From Bacillota bacterium (GTDB lineage: Bacteria > Bacillota > Clostridia > Christensenellales > SZUA-584), in NCBI GenBank assembly GCA_023397655.1, contig JAEWTW010000017.1, positions 196,470 to 260,469 of the forward strand: DNA of 64,000 nucleotides. Reading direction: 5' to 3'. The position numbers and the translations under genes are program-made. The notes under the pieces were generated by a model. The model was not told the origin of the DNA and did no database searches. It worked only from the letters and a program-made list of their open reading frames with translations. Below, in pieces: positions 1 to 10,700 of this stretch (its first letter is position 1; every line of letters starts with the position of its first letter).

Positions 1-10
1 GCGAATCAAA

Positions 11-223
11 TTATACTGCCTGAACATTAGCAGCGCGGAGCTTGCTGCTGTTCCGGGGATCAGCTTCGACATCAAACGTGACTCTCTGGCCTTCCGAAAG
101 CGTCTTAAAGCCGTCAACTTTGATGCTGGAGAAGTGCACAAACACATCTTCGCCGCCTTCGTCATTGGCGATAAAACCATAACCCTTGCTCTCGTTAAAC
201 CATTTAACTGTACCTTTATACAT
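11..223 (-). CDS. Cold-shock protein, CspA/CspB family
   Basis: Predicted 70-residue single OB-fold RNA/ssDNA-binding protein acting as an RNA chaperone in the cytoplasm. The start MYKGTVKWFNESKGYGFI carries the RNP1-like KGYGFI motif, followed by an RNP2-like DVFVHFSSI motif, both hallmarks of the family. Length matches the usual 65-72 residues. I chose the ATG at 223 because AAGGAGGT lies just upstream; a 26-codon N-terminal extension to 301 is in frame but has no family similarity. A possible promoter about 120 bp upstream would give the long 5' leader typical of cold-shock genes. The gene is divergent from the SIS-domain gene. The family call is secure; which paralogue it is cannot be told. 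Confidence 0.95.
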   Translation of the reverse strand: MYKGTVKWFNESKGYGFIANDEGGEDVFVHFSSIKVDGFKTLSEGQRVTFDVEADPRNSSKLRAANVQAV

Positions 224-348
224 CAAAGATACCTCCTTAAAGAATAGCGCGTTCAGATACAAAAAATTCACACCTGCCAGTAAATCATGAAACGAACGCA
301 TGACTTACAAAGCAACATGTGAATCGAATCGTACATCTGAACAACAAT

Positions 349-379
349 AGTATATTACCACAGACAGAAAAAAATTCAA
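349..379 (-). promoter_or_regulatory. Possible promoter of the cold-shock gene
   Basis: On the minus strand TTGAAT (374-379) and TATACT (349-354) are separated by 19 bp, longer than ideal. Transcription from here would give a leader of about 120 nt before the ATG, as is common for cold-shock genes. Confidence 0.35.
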
Positions 380-427
380 GTATTTTTTCTCGGATCAGCC
401 GGGTTTTAGCACTAATTTCAGCGTTAA

Positions 428-456
428 TTGTATCATTGTACAAAACGGTATATAAT
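428..456 (+). promoter_or_regulatory. Sigma-70-type promoter of the SIS gene
   Basis: TTGTAT (428-433), 17-bp spacer, TATAAT (451-456). It lies 34 bp before the ATG at 490, which has an AGGAG ribosome binding site. Confidence 0.6.
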
Positions 457-489
457 TATGGCATTATAATATCATACGAGGAGCACTCC

Positions 490-1092
490 ATGCAGACTGA
501 GGCCATCACCGCAGCAAAAGCCGCTTTTGATATTGAAGCTGACGCCATTCGGCGCATTACCGCCGACATGAACTTTGATGCTTTTGCTCTCGCGGTTGAC
601 GCGTTAAGCAAAGCTGAGCGCATCGCGGCCAGCGGCTGCGGCCACTCAGGCATTGCCTGCCAGCACTTTGCCCACCTGATGTGCTGCATCGAGCGTCCCG
701 CCCGCTTCATCTCCCCGGCGGAAGCCGTGCATGGCGCAACCGGGTATATACAAAAGGGTGACGTGATGGTGCTGGCCTCCCGCGGCGGCAAGACCGCCGA
801 ACTGCTGCCCATAGTGGATATCTGTCGAAGCAAACAGGCCTTGATCATCACCGTGACCGAAACCGTGTCTTCCCCGCTGGCCACAGGCGCTGACATCGTG
901 CTGCCTATGCATGTAGAGCGTGAAACAGACAAATACAACAGTCAGGGCACAACCAGCTTCGTGGTGCTGTGCGCGATATTCGATGCGCTGCAAGCTGCGC
1001 TGATTGAGCAGACGGGGTACCGGAACGAACAGTTCGCGCTGATCCATCCGGGCGGCGCGGTTGGCGAGCGCCTTAACTCTAATAACCTTTAA
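490..1092 (+). CDS. SIS-domain phosphosugar isomerase, KdsD/GutQ-like without CBS domains
   Basis: A 200-residue single-domain sugar-isomerase (SIS) protein, expected to interconvert phosphorylated aldose and ketose sugars in the cytoplasm. Sequence support is the SGCGHSG phosphate-binding loop near residue 45, the second SRGGKTAE loop near residue 95, and the C-terminal HPGGAVGERL signature shared with arabinose-5-phosphate isomerases (KdsD, GutQ, KpsF). Those enzymes are about 320 residues with two C-terminal CBS domains, which are absent here. I chose the ATG at 490 because AGGAG precedes it and a promoter lies at 428-456; an upstream in-frame ATG at 319 would add 57 unrelated residues and include the promoter. 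The substrate is not determined, and a hexulose-phosphate isomerase role is equally possible. Confidence 0.85.
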   Translation: MQTEAITAAKAAFDIEADAIRRITADMNFDAFALAVDALSKAERIAASGCGHSGIACQHFAHLMCCIERPARFISPAEAVHGATGYIQKGDVMVLASRGGKTAELLPIVDICRSKQALIITVTETVSSPLATGADIVLPMHVERETDKYNSQGTTSFVVLCAIFDALQAALIEQTGYRNEQFALIHPGGAVGERLNSNNL

Positions 1093-1109
1093 AATATTCC
1101 AATTAGTTA

Positions 1110-1138
1110 TTGAAAATTATTATGATTAGTGATAAAAT
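1110..1138 (+). promoter_or_regulatory. Sigma-70-type promoter of ferritin
   Basis: TTGAAA (1110-1115), 17-bp spacer, TAAAAT (1133-1138), just before the GAGGAGG ribosome binding site of the ferritin gene. The AT-rich surroundings might hold an iron or peroxide regulator site, but I see no clean Fur or PerR palindrome. Confidence 0.55.
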
Positions 1139-1168
1139 AAGTACAATAATAATGAGGAGGTTATTGAC

Positions 1169-1678
1169 ATGAATCAAAAAGTAGCTTCGTTGATCAACGA
1201 ACAAATCAACAAGGAACTCTTCTCTGCGTATCTCTACATTGATATAGCTAACTTTTACTCCAATGCCGGTCTTTCAGGTTTCGAAAACTGGTTCTTCGTA
1301 CAGGCGCAGGAAGAACGCGACCACGCCATGCTTTTCCGCACATATATGCTCAACAACGATGAGGTGATCACGCTGACCGCTGTGGATGGCCCGGGGAAAA
1401 CATACGAGAACTACATGTCGCCTCTGAAGCTGACGCTGGAGCATGAGCAATTTGTTACAGCTTCCATCAACAACATCTATGCTGTTGCTTATGAAGAAAA
1501 GGACTTCAGGGCCATGCAGTTCCTCGACTGGTTCATCAAGGAACAGGGCGAGGAGGAAAAGAACGCCAACGATCTGATCCGCAAATTCGAGCTTTTCGGA
1601 AGTGATTCCAAGGGGCTTTATCTGCTCGACCAGGAGCTGGGCGCACGCGTTTACGCTCCCCCGTCTCTTGTGCCGTAA
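1169..1678 (+). CDS. ftnA: Non-haem ferritin
   Basis: A 169-residue ferritin that would store iron by oxidising Fe(II) and mineralising it inside a 24-subunit cage. Ferroxidase residues are recognisable: the glutamate of NKELFSAYLY near residue 17, the EERDHAMLF motif (Glu and His) near residue 50, and further acidic helix residues at EQGEEEKN near 125-132. The length fits bacterial FtnA (about 165-175). The ATG has an excellent GAGGAGG ribosome binding site, its own promoter, and a rho-independent terminator downstream, so it is probably monocistronic. In an anaerobe it would serve iron storage and oxygen/peroxide protection. Bacterioferritin is less likely because no haem-ligand methionine pattern is obvious. 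Confidence 0.93.
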   Translation: MNQKVASLINEQINKELFSAYLYIDIANFYSNAGLSGFENWFFVQAQEERDHAMLFRTYMLNNDEVITLTAVDGPGKTYENYMSPLKLTLEHEQFVTASINNIYAVAYEEKDFRAMQFLDWFIKEQGEEEKNANDLIRKFELFGSDSKGLYLLDQELGARVYAPPSLVP

Positions 1679-1702
1679 TACATACCCTGTCTTGAAACAA
1701 CC

Positions 1703-1740
1703 AAAACCGCCATACCGGCATCGGACTGGCGGTTTTTTTA
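1703..1740 (+). terminator. Rho-independent terminator of ferritin
   Basis: AAACCGCCA and TGGCGGTTT form a 9-bp stem, followed by a run of Ts on the plus strand. Confidence 0.85.
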
Positions 1741-1753
1741 TACGCATAGTGTA

Positions 1754-1783
1754 TAAAAAAAGAGGAGCTGTGCTCCTCTTTTT
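1754..1783. terminator. Bidirectional terminator between ferritin and the giant gene
   Basis: Near-perfect palindrome AAAAAAGAGGAGC / GCTCCTCTTTTTT with a TGT loop. It has T runs in both directions and begins 10 bp past the stop codon of the minus-strand giant gene, so it can serve both converging transcripts. Confidence 0.85.
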
Positions 1784-1793
1784 TACTATACAT

Positions 1794-4700
1794 TTACCGC
1801 CATCTATCAATCATTGCTTCAAAGCGCCCGCGGATATCCTCCGGCACCTCAGCATCCAGTACCACATCGCCTTCCAGTCTGATTATGACAGCTTTGCCCT
1901 TCATGCGCTTGGTAAACGCTTTTGTGAGTGTTAACCGCCCGTATTCCGCGTTCAGTACGTGACGGTTTCTCAGGTCGACATAGACGGTGTCCTTGCGCCG
2001 TTTGAGCCAGCGCATCGTGCGCAGCACCTTCTCGCGGCCGCTGTCATCGATTGTGCAGATATCTATCACGGTGTTGCGACATAACACCAGCAGCAACAAC
2101 AGCAGCAATGCCAGACCGATACCTGCCCACAGCAGCCATGACACACCAGCTTTATCATGCGGCTGCCACCGGCCTGCTGCTATGGCTTCATCCGTGATCG
2201 TCACTTCGACCACCTGAATATTTCCCTCTTCGTCGATGATCTCAACGAGATAGGTACCCGGCGCAATGTCCTCCAGCACCAGCGAATCTGTCCATTCACC
2301 GCCCGGCAGCCTTATCTGTTTGCCGTCGCCAGTAATCTCTTTGGGGTCCATCACCACGTCACCCTTTACCGGCTCCGGCGTATCATCGCCCACGCTGGGG
2401 ACGGGCTCCGCACCGGCCACAATGAATGGTCCGAAGGTCTTTCTAGCTGTCAGTCCAAAAGCGTTCTGCGCCATCGCGTGGATGTAGTACGTTCCCGGGT
2501 CAGCCAGCGTAATGCTTTCCGTGTAACTGGCATATACGCCGCTGTATTGGCTATCGGTGCTGACGGCAAACCCCTTGGCCGTGATCTCTGACATATCGTC
2601 CGAAAAGCTGAGCGCCGCCGTGATAACGTCTGCCGACGTCTCCCCGATCACATAGGGCGCGCTTTCGCAGCTGATTTCAGGCGGGGTCTCGTCCAGCTCG
2701 CTTACCGCCACACTGAATTCGGTGGTGTTGCCCGCTGTATCTGACAGGCTAAATGCATATGTGCCGTTTTGAGACGCTGTCCATATTGTCTCCTGCAGTC
2801 CGGTTAGTGTCGCTTTTGTACCGTCCGGCATCGTCATTGTCCGATTGCCGCTGCTGCCGGGATCGGCCAGCAGAGACAGACGGATAGCCGCTTTGCCTCC
2901 GGTCACCGAGACGACTGAATCAGGAACCGCGGGTACCTGTTTGTCGATGCGCGCCAGGTAACCCCCGAACTCCGCCTTATTGCCAAACTCGTCCTTCGCT
3001 TCGATGAACACATTATGCACGCCATTGGTCACCGTTTTGTTCGCTCCCGTCGCAAACGCTTTGTCTTCCAGCGCATACCGGAATGAAACTGCCGAGGCGT
3101 CCTTGACGGATACCGCCGTCACGATGACGTTCTGGTTCGTCCACGTTCCCGCCGTATAACCTCTTCCGTCCGCCGTTTTCATCGTCACGACAACGTCCTT
3201 GGGGATGTCTTTGTCTACCGAGACGCGTCCGGAGTAGCCGTAGTCGCTGGTAAATTCCGCATCCGACGCGCTCACCCTAAACTGCAGGCTGGTGATGCTG
3301 GCCAGCGTGGACGGTATTGTAAACTCATTTGTCGTAACCAGCAAATTGGAGGCGACCGGCCGCCAGACACTGCCGTCGAAATACTGCAGCGTATATGTCA
3401 GCAGGTCACCGTCAATATCAAAGCCGCTCCACATCACGTTGATGGTGGCTGCACCGCCATACCTTTGCCCATTAGCCGGCGTGTGCACCACCGGCACATC
3501 CGGCGGGTCGTTCGCGCTGCTCACCGTGACATTGACAATGGCTGTTCCTGAGCCGCCATGTCCGTCCGCCATCGTGTAAGCAAAGCTGTCCGTACCGGCA
3601 AACGTTGCGCCGGGCAGATAGCTTATTTTGCCGTTCTTAATCGCGACGGTACCGTGAGACGGCGTCCCCGCCGACGTCACCATAAAGCCGGACCGACTGT
3701 GCAGCTCATCCAGATTCAGCAACGCGTCCGTATCGATATCCGTATCGTTTGCCAGCACATCTATCAGCACCTCATCGCCATCCGTCGTTGAAGCGCTGTC
3801 GCCCGCGGCTAGCGGGTTATCGTTCACTTGCCTGACAGTCACGCTGACCGTGGCGACGCTGCCGTAATTGCCGTCCGTCGCCCGATATGTAAAGCTGTCG
3901 GTTCCGTTAAAATCATCAGCAGGCGTGTACCGGATGCCGTCTTCCTCCGGCTCGGCTGTACCATGCGCAGGCTGCTGGATAACCGTTTCCACTGACAGCG
4001 GCTCCTGAACAGATGCATTCAGGGCGGCATTCATGTCGACGTCGGTGTCATTGTTCAGCACGTGGACCAAAACGCTGCTGTCTTCGTTGATAGAAACGGT
4101 ATCGGCTGCGGCAGAAGGTGCGTCGTTCACCGGCGTCACATTCACGGTGATTGTACCGGCGTCCTTCTCTCCCGCCTCATCCGCCACGGTATAGCTCAAG
4201 ATCTCTTGCCCATTCCAGTTGGCGTCGGGCGTATACTTGATCGTGCTGCCTGTTACCGTTACATCACCGTGCTCCGGGCCGTCGCCTTCTTCCACTGAAA
4301 CGGTCAGGCTGTCATCATCCGTTGCAATATCCGGGTCACTGATCAGCCCGCTCACGTCGATGTTCAGCGCTGTGTCCTCCGGGGTAGTCACTGTGTCATC
4401 TTCCGCGGAAGGCTTGTCGTTCACCGCCGTCACCGTGAATGTGATCTCAGCGATATCCGTCAGTCCTTCGGCATCACACATCTGGTAGCCCAGAGTAAAG
4501 CTGCCGTGGTAATTCGCCTCGGGTGTATAGACGACCGTGCCGTCATCCTCCGTACTGAAAGTGCCGGGCAGCGAATCCGTGCTGTCCGTGAACATGACAA
4601 AGCTCAGCGTATCGCCGGGATCACGGTCCCTGTCGTTGCTCAGCACGTTGAACGTAACCGGCGTATCCTCCTCAGTCGTAATCAAATCGTCTCTAGCTTC

Positions 4701-7700
4701 AGGGGCATCGTTTTCACCGTCTTCCTCGATGGACAGATAACCGGTGGAGGAACCGCCGTGGCCATCCAGCAGCACATAGGAAATGAGCTGCACACCGGGG
4801 AATCCCGGACCGGGCGTAAAGGTGATGATTCCATCCTCCAGCAGCAGTGTACCAAATGCCTCGCCTTCGAAGGCGCAGGATTCCACGGAAAGCGTATCCA
4901 ATGAATGCCGCTCGTCCTCGTTCAGATCGGCTTCGGTGTCAATATCCGTATCGTTTTCCAGCACATTCACGCTCACAGGTATCTCGTCCGCCGTTTCGGC
5001 GTAGTCTGTCACGGCTGTCGGATCATCGTTCACCTGACGTATCGTCACTGTAACGGTTGCTTTGTCCGTCGCTTCCCCGTCGTCCGCGTTGTATTCGAAG
5101 GTATCCGATCCGTTGTAGTTTTCATAAGGAGTGTACAGTATCTCGCCGTCATCCACCGTGATGCTGCCGTGAGTGGGTGCCAGCAGGTCCGGCTCATCAA
5201 TGGAGATAAACAGCACCTCTGCCAACGGGTTCGCATTGAGCCCCGGCTTCTGGTCAATATCCGTATCGCCGCTCAGCACATCAATGAGCACCGGCGTATC
5301 CTCATTCGTCATTGCGCTGTCATCATCGGCCACCGGCGCATCGTTTACCTGCTGTACCGTGATGGTGATAGTACCGGTGTCAAACAAGCCGAGGTCGTCC
5401 GTCACCTTATAAACAAAGCTGTCCACGCCGTTCCAATCGGCGTCCGGCACGTATGCAATATTGTCACCGTCCACTGCCGCCGTGCCATGTTCAGCCTCCG
5501 TCAGTATATCGACCGTCAACGTATCGTCGTTGGTCTCTATGTCCACTTCGCCGGTCAGCAGCGACCAGTCTTTGGCATAGCTGCTGTCTTCGCTGATAAT
5601 GGCGGTATCGTCCATAGCCACCGGCGGGTCGTTGATCATGCTGACGTCGACGGTAAACGTGCAGTCCGTGTAACCGCCGTCCTCATCCGTGACGCGCAGC
5701 GTGATAACCGCTGAACCGTTTTGATTGTCCTTCGGATTCACCGTCACAGTCCTCTCGCCGCCTGTTCCGGCTGTTATCGTCACGTCGCCAAGCCCCACCA
5801 TCAGCGGTTTCGTGCTGCTTACGACCGTCACGGTGAGAGCGTCCCCCGCTGTTTCAACATCGGAAACCGTCAGGCTGCCGACGCCGTCCGCGCCATCCTC
5901 AGCCAGGTTCATATCGTCCGGCACCGCCACAAAAACGGGAAGATCGTTAACACTGATGACCGAAACATTGATGGCACCGGTATCGCTGCCGCCGTGACCA
6001 TCCTCTGCTTCATACAGTATCACATCGCCGTCAAAACTGTTGGCATACGGCGTATATATCAGTTTGCTGCCTTCCTGCTCCAGCGTGCCATGCGGAGTGC
6101 CCAGAATTTCAGCCGAAACCAGCGTCAAATCCGCAAGCAGGTGCAGTTCATCCTCATTCAGTGTTTCCAGCGCATCTGTATCCGTGTCGTTGTCCAGCGG
6201 GAATATATCGACAGCGTGGTCCTCCTCCGTACTCACGTTATCCGTTACCGCTACCGGGTTGTCGTTGACCTGACTAATGGCCACCGTGACCGTTGCTCTG
6301 GTCAACGCTTCCCCGTCGTCCGCGTTGTATTCAAACGTGTCCGAACCGTTGTAATTGGTGTTCGGTGTATAGACGATCTTGCCATCCGACACCTCGATGC
6401 CGCCATGCGACGGTGCCAGAAGCCCCGGCTCATCAATGGATATTGTGATCGCTTCAGACTCCGGATGATCATTCAATCCCGCCGTCATGTCCACATCGCT
6501 GTCGCCTTCCAGCACGTCGATGGACACCGGCGTATCCTCATTCGTCACCGCGCTGTCGTCATCGGCGACCGGCGCGTCGTTTACCTGCGTGACTGTGACC
6601 GTCACCGTTGCCTCATTGCTCAGCAGTCCTGCCGCATCCTTTGTCACATAGGTGAACGTCACAGGGCCGTTATAATCAGGCTTCGGGTCGATATCAACGC
6701 CCTTCTCATCGGCCGATACGGTGATCACGGCGTTCGGGTCACTGTCTGTCACCGAGGCCACGTAGAGGCGCTCAGTATCCGGGTTTGTGTCAAGGTCATC
6801 GTCTTCGTCGTTACCCAGCACATCCAGCGATGTCTGCTCATCCTCGCTGATAACAAATGCGTCGTTAATGGCCACAGGCGCGTCGTTGACGCTCAGCACC
6901 ACGAATTCGAAGCTTTCCGTGTCCGTCAGCCCGCCCGGGTCGGTGGCTGTTATCGTAATCGTCGTGGAACCGTTCCATTTCAAATACGGCTGAATGTCTA
7001 TGTTTCGCTGATCGCCGGACGTCGCGTCGATATTTACGCCATACCGCACCAGTATCGGGTTTGAGCTGGCCGCAGCCAGAGATACCTCCACCGATCCGTC
7101 TGAAATATCTGTGTCGTTGTCAACATCCGTCACGGTAAACGGTATGTCGTTTTGCGGTACGCACTCGTTAACCGTATACGAAGGATCCCCCAGATATGTG
7201 ATCACAGGCGGGTCGTTGACAGGCGTCACGCTGATTAATACAGTGAAGTTATATTCGTTGCTGCCTTCCGTGCCGCCATGGTCCTTGATACTGTAGATGA
7301 ACGAGTCTTCTTCGTTGCTGTTCTGATATGTGGTGTAATAAATGAATTCACCGTCTTCGTCAATCTCGACCGTCCCATGTTGCGGCTCCTGCGCTATGCC
7401 GATGATCTCGATATCGTCCGGCGATGTGAGATAATCCACGTCATCGTTGGGGCGTACGTTCAGCTGGGTGCGTACATCCTCGACCACAGTGAACGCGTCA
7501 TCGCCGTTCATCGGGGTATCGTCCACCGAGTCCACCGAAACTGTGAACTCTTCATAGCTGGTCAGGCCTTCTTCATCCTTCACCGTGAGCCGGATCGTGG
7601 ACAATCCGAACTTGTTTGCTGCCGGTATGGCCTGCACTGTACGCTCAGAGCCGTCGCCGCCCTCCGTATTCACCACTGTAATGGAAGCCAGCGGGAACAG

Positions 7701-10700
7701 TTCCGTATTTGTCGAAGTCACCGATATCTGCAGCGTATCGTTATCATCTTCCTCATCCTGTACTGTGAAGCCAACAACTCCGGTTCCGTCGGCAGAATCC
7801 TCCGGTATACCGGAGATGTCGTCGATGCCGGATATTGTCGGTGCGTCGTTGACGGGCGTAACGGTGACCGTCACCTGAGCGCCCGACACTGCGTCGGAAC
7901 CGTCCTTCACCTGATACGTAAACGTATCCGTATAGCTTGTCTTTAACGTTCTGCTGCTGTTCGGCGTATAGTTTATCTGCTGGCGTCCGTTGCTGCCAAC
8001 CTGTATAACAGCAGAGCCATACTGTGTCGCACCCACCGATGTAATTGTCAGTGTGTCGCCTTCATTGGGCAGGTCCACGTCATCGTTTACCAGCACGTCG
8101 ATCATCTTAGCCGTGTTTTCATCCGTAGACGCCGCATCGTCGAGCGCCTGAGGTGCGTCGTTGACCGGCGTAACCGTCAGCACAAACGTATCGCTGTCCG
8201 TTGCACCGCCCGAGTCAGTCACAGTAACGGTGATCTCAGCCGTACCGTTCTTGTTCAGCTTGGGCATGACAGTAAACGAACAGTTTCCCGATTCATCCTG
8301 TGTCGCCGTGATGGCAGGCAGCAGCGTGCCGCTTAAGTGCGTCACCGAAACGTCCATCGTCCCCGCTGCGTCCTCCACATCTGAAACAGTAAATGTCACT
8401 TCGGGGGACAGCGTATCCTCCGGTGTGCTGATATCTCCCAGCGGCGCTGTGATGACCGGCGCGTCGTTGACGGAATGTACCTCGACAGTGACCGTAAAGT
8501 CCGCTTCCAGACCGCCTGCATCCCGCGCTGTGTAGCTGAACGTTTCCGTACCAAACCAATTCTCGTCCGGCGTATACGTGATGCCCTTTTCGTCCGGCGT
8601 GATTTCCGCAGCGCCGTGCGCAGGGTCGTCTACCCGCACTGCCTTTACGTCTTCCAGAGCAGGATTGGTTGTCTCATCGATGTCGTCGTTTGCGGTGACA
8701 TCAATGATCACAGGTGTGTCCTCGTTCGTTTCAGCCACGTCGTCCCCGCCGGATGGCATGTCGTTCACCGGCGTCACCGTGACTGTGACGGTTGCCGTAT
8801 CCTTTTCGCCTTCCTGATCGGAAATCGTATACGAGAACGTATCCGTGCCGTTCCAGTTCGCGGCAGGCGTATAGCGGATCTTGCCCAAGGCTGCGACGGC
8901 GCTGCCATGTCCGGCACTGCCCACAGCTGTGATGGCCAGCGTATCCCCGTCTGCCGCATCGACATCAATATCATTAGCCAGCACATCGATCAGTACGGCT
9001 GTGTCCTCCTGCGTTTCGTCACTGTCGTCCGTTGCCGCAGGTTTGTCGTTAACCGGTGTCACCGTGATATGGACAATGCCGGTGCCGGTGCTGTGCTCCG
9101 GCTGTCCGTCGTCCGCCGTCACGGTAAAGCTGTCCTCGCCCGTAAAATCGTCATTCGGCGTGTAGGTGTACGAGCCGTCAGGTGCCACCGTCACTGCGCC
9201 GTGCGCCGGGTCCGAAGCTTTGGCATACGTGACCTCATCGTTTTCCGGATCGCTGGCTGTTACGCTGCCGCTCACCGCCGTATCCTCCGGCGTTGTGTTG
9301 TGCATCGGGCCAAATTCAGGCGGATCGTTCACCGCTTCTATGGTGATGTTGTATATCTTTGTCGTTGTCAGCGCGCCGTCCGTCACCTTGAACTGCACCG
9401 GAATCACACCGTTCGCATTTTTTTCAGGCGTCACGGTGATAACCTTATATCCGGATACGGTGGACAGCAGCATCTGCGTATTCTTCAGCTTCGCCTGATC
9501 CTCAGAGTTCAATGTGATGATGAGATTGACCATGGGCGTTTCCGCGTCGCTCACCACAAAATTAAACGCTCCGGTGGTATCCTCCTGCATTGTCCACTCG
9601 CCGCTGCTGCTCTCGTGCTTGCTGATCTCCGGCGCGTCGTTTTCCGGCTTCACCGTCACTTCCACACTCGCAGTGGCAGTGCCGCCATGACCGTCGCTGA
9701 CGTCATAGCTGAAGCTTTCCGAGCCGTAGAAGTTGAGTCCCGGCGTATACGTCACCTTGCTCCCGTCCGTTGAAACGCTGCCCGATTCGCTGCAGCCATA
9801 AACGTTCGTGATCGTCAGCTCGTCATAATCGGGATCGTTGTCGTTGGCCAGCACATCGATTTCGGTTACCTGGTCTTCTGTGATTTCAACCGCATCGTTT
9901 GAAAGCCGCGGCGGATCATTCATCGGCTCCACAGTCACTGTCACCGACGCGGTATCCGTTGCCCCGTTATCATCCGACACGGTATAGTCAAAAGTTGTCG
10001 TGCCGTAATAGTCTCCACCGATGCTGAAGGTGACGGTGCCGTTGCGGTTGTTGGTTACCGTACCCGCCGAAACGCCTGAGATGGAGATGACCTCCAGTTC
10101 AGTGTCCTCCACATCCGTGTCGTTGGCCGTTACATCGATGGTCACGCTTGTTGTGCCGGCAGTCGTACCCACTTTCTCCTGCACCGTTGCGGTATCATCC
10201 GCCGCAACCGGTACGTCGTTGACTGGTATCACGCTCAGCTGAAACGCTGCCTCAGCTGTCAGTTCACCGTCGTCTGCCGTTATACCGATAACCGCAGTTC
10301 CAAACGCATTGGCCTTGGGCTTAACAGTCAGCTTCATCTCGCTGCCCGATACATGTATAATGCTGATATCATTCGCATCCACGATAGCTTCATTACCGGA
10401 AGTAAAGCTGTATCCGGATGCTCCGCTCATATCGTCGTCCACGTCCGTCACGTAAAGCGTGATGTCCTTGTCTGTATCTTCAAATGTACTCTGATAATAC
10501 GCAAGGCCGGAAATCACCGGCGGGTCGTTTATGGGCAATACGTTGAGCGATGCTGTCCTTTTGCTGACCAGACCGCCGTCTTTGTCGTCAGCGACACTGA
10601 ACACCAGTTCATCCTCGCCAAAGAAATCCTCATCGGGCGTGTAGGTGATCGTCCCATCCGGGTTTACGGCAGCTGCCCCGTGCTCCGGACCGTCTTCGCT

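Noticed and set aside
1093..1168. PerR or Fur box before ferritin
   Set aside because: The region is AT-rich with partial matches only; no clean palindrome was found.
5721..7064. Long plus-strand open frame of 447 codons inside the giant gene
   Set aside because: It lies antisense to the repeat-rich gene, is rich in Arg, His and Val as expected from its antisense frame, and has no family or ribosome binding site support. The same holds for the 432-codon frame at 8475-9773.
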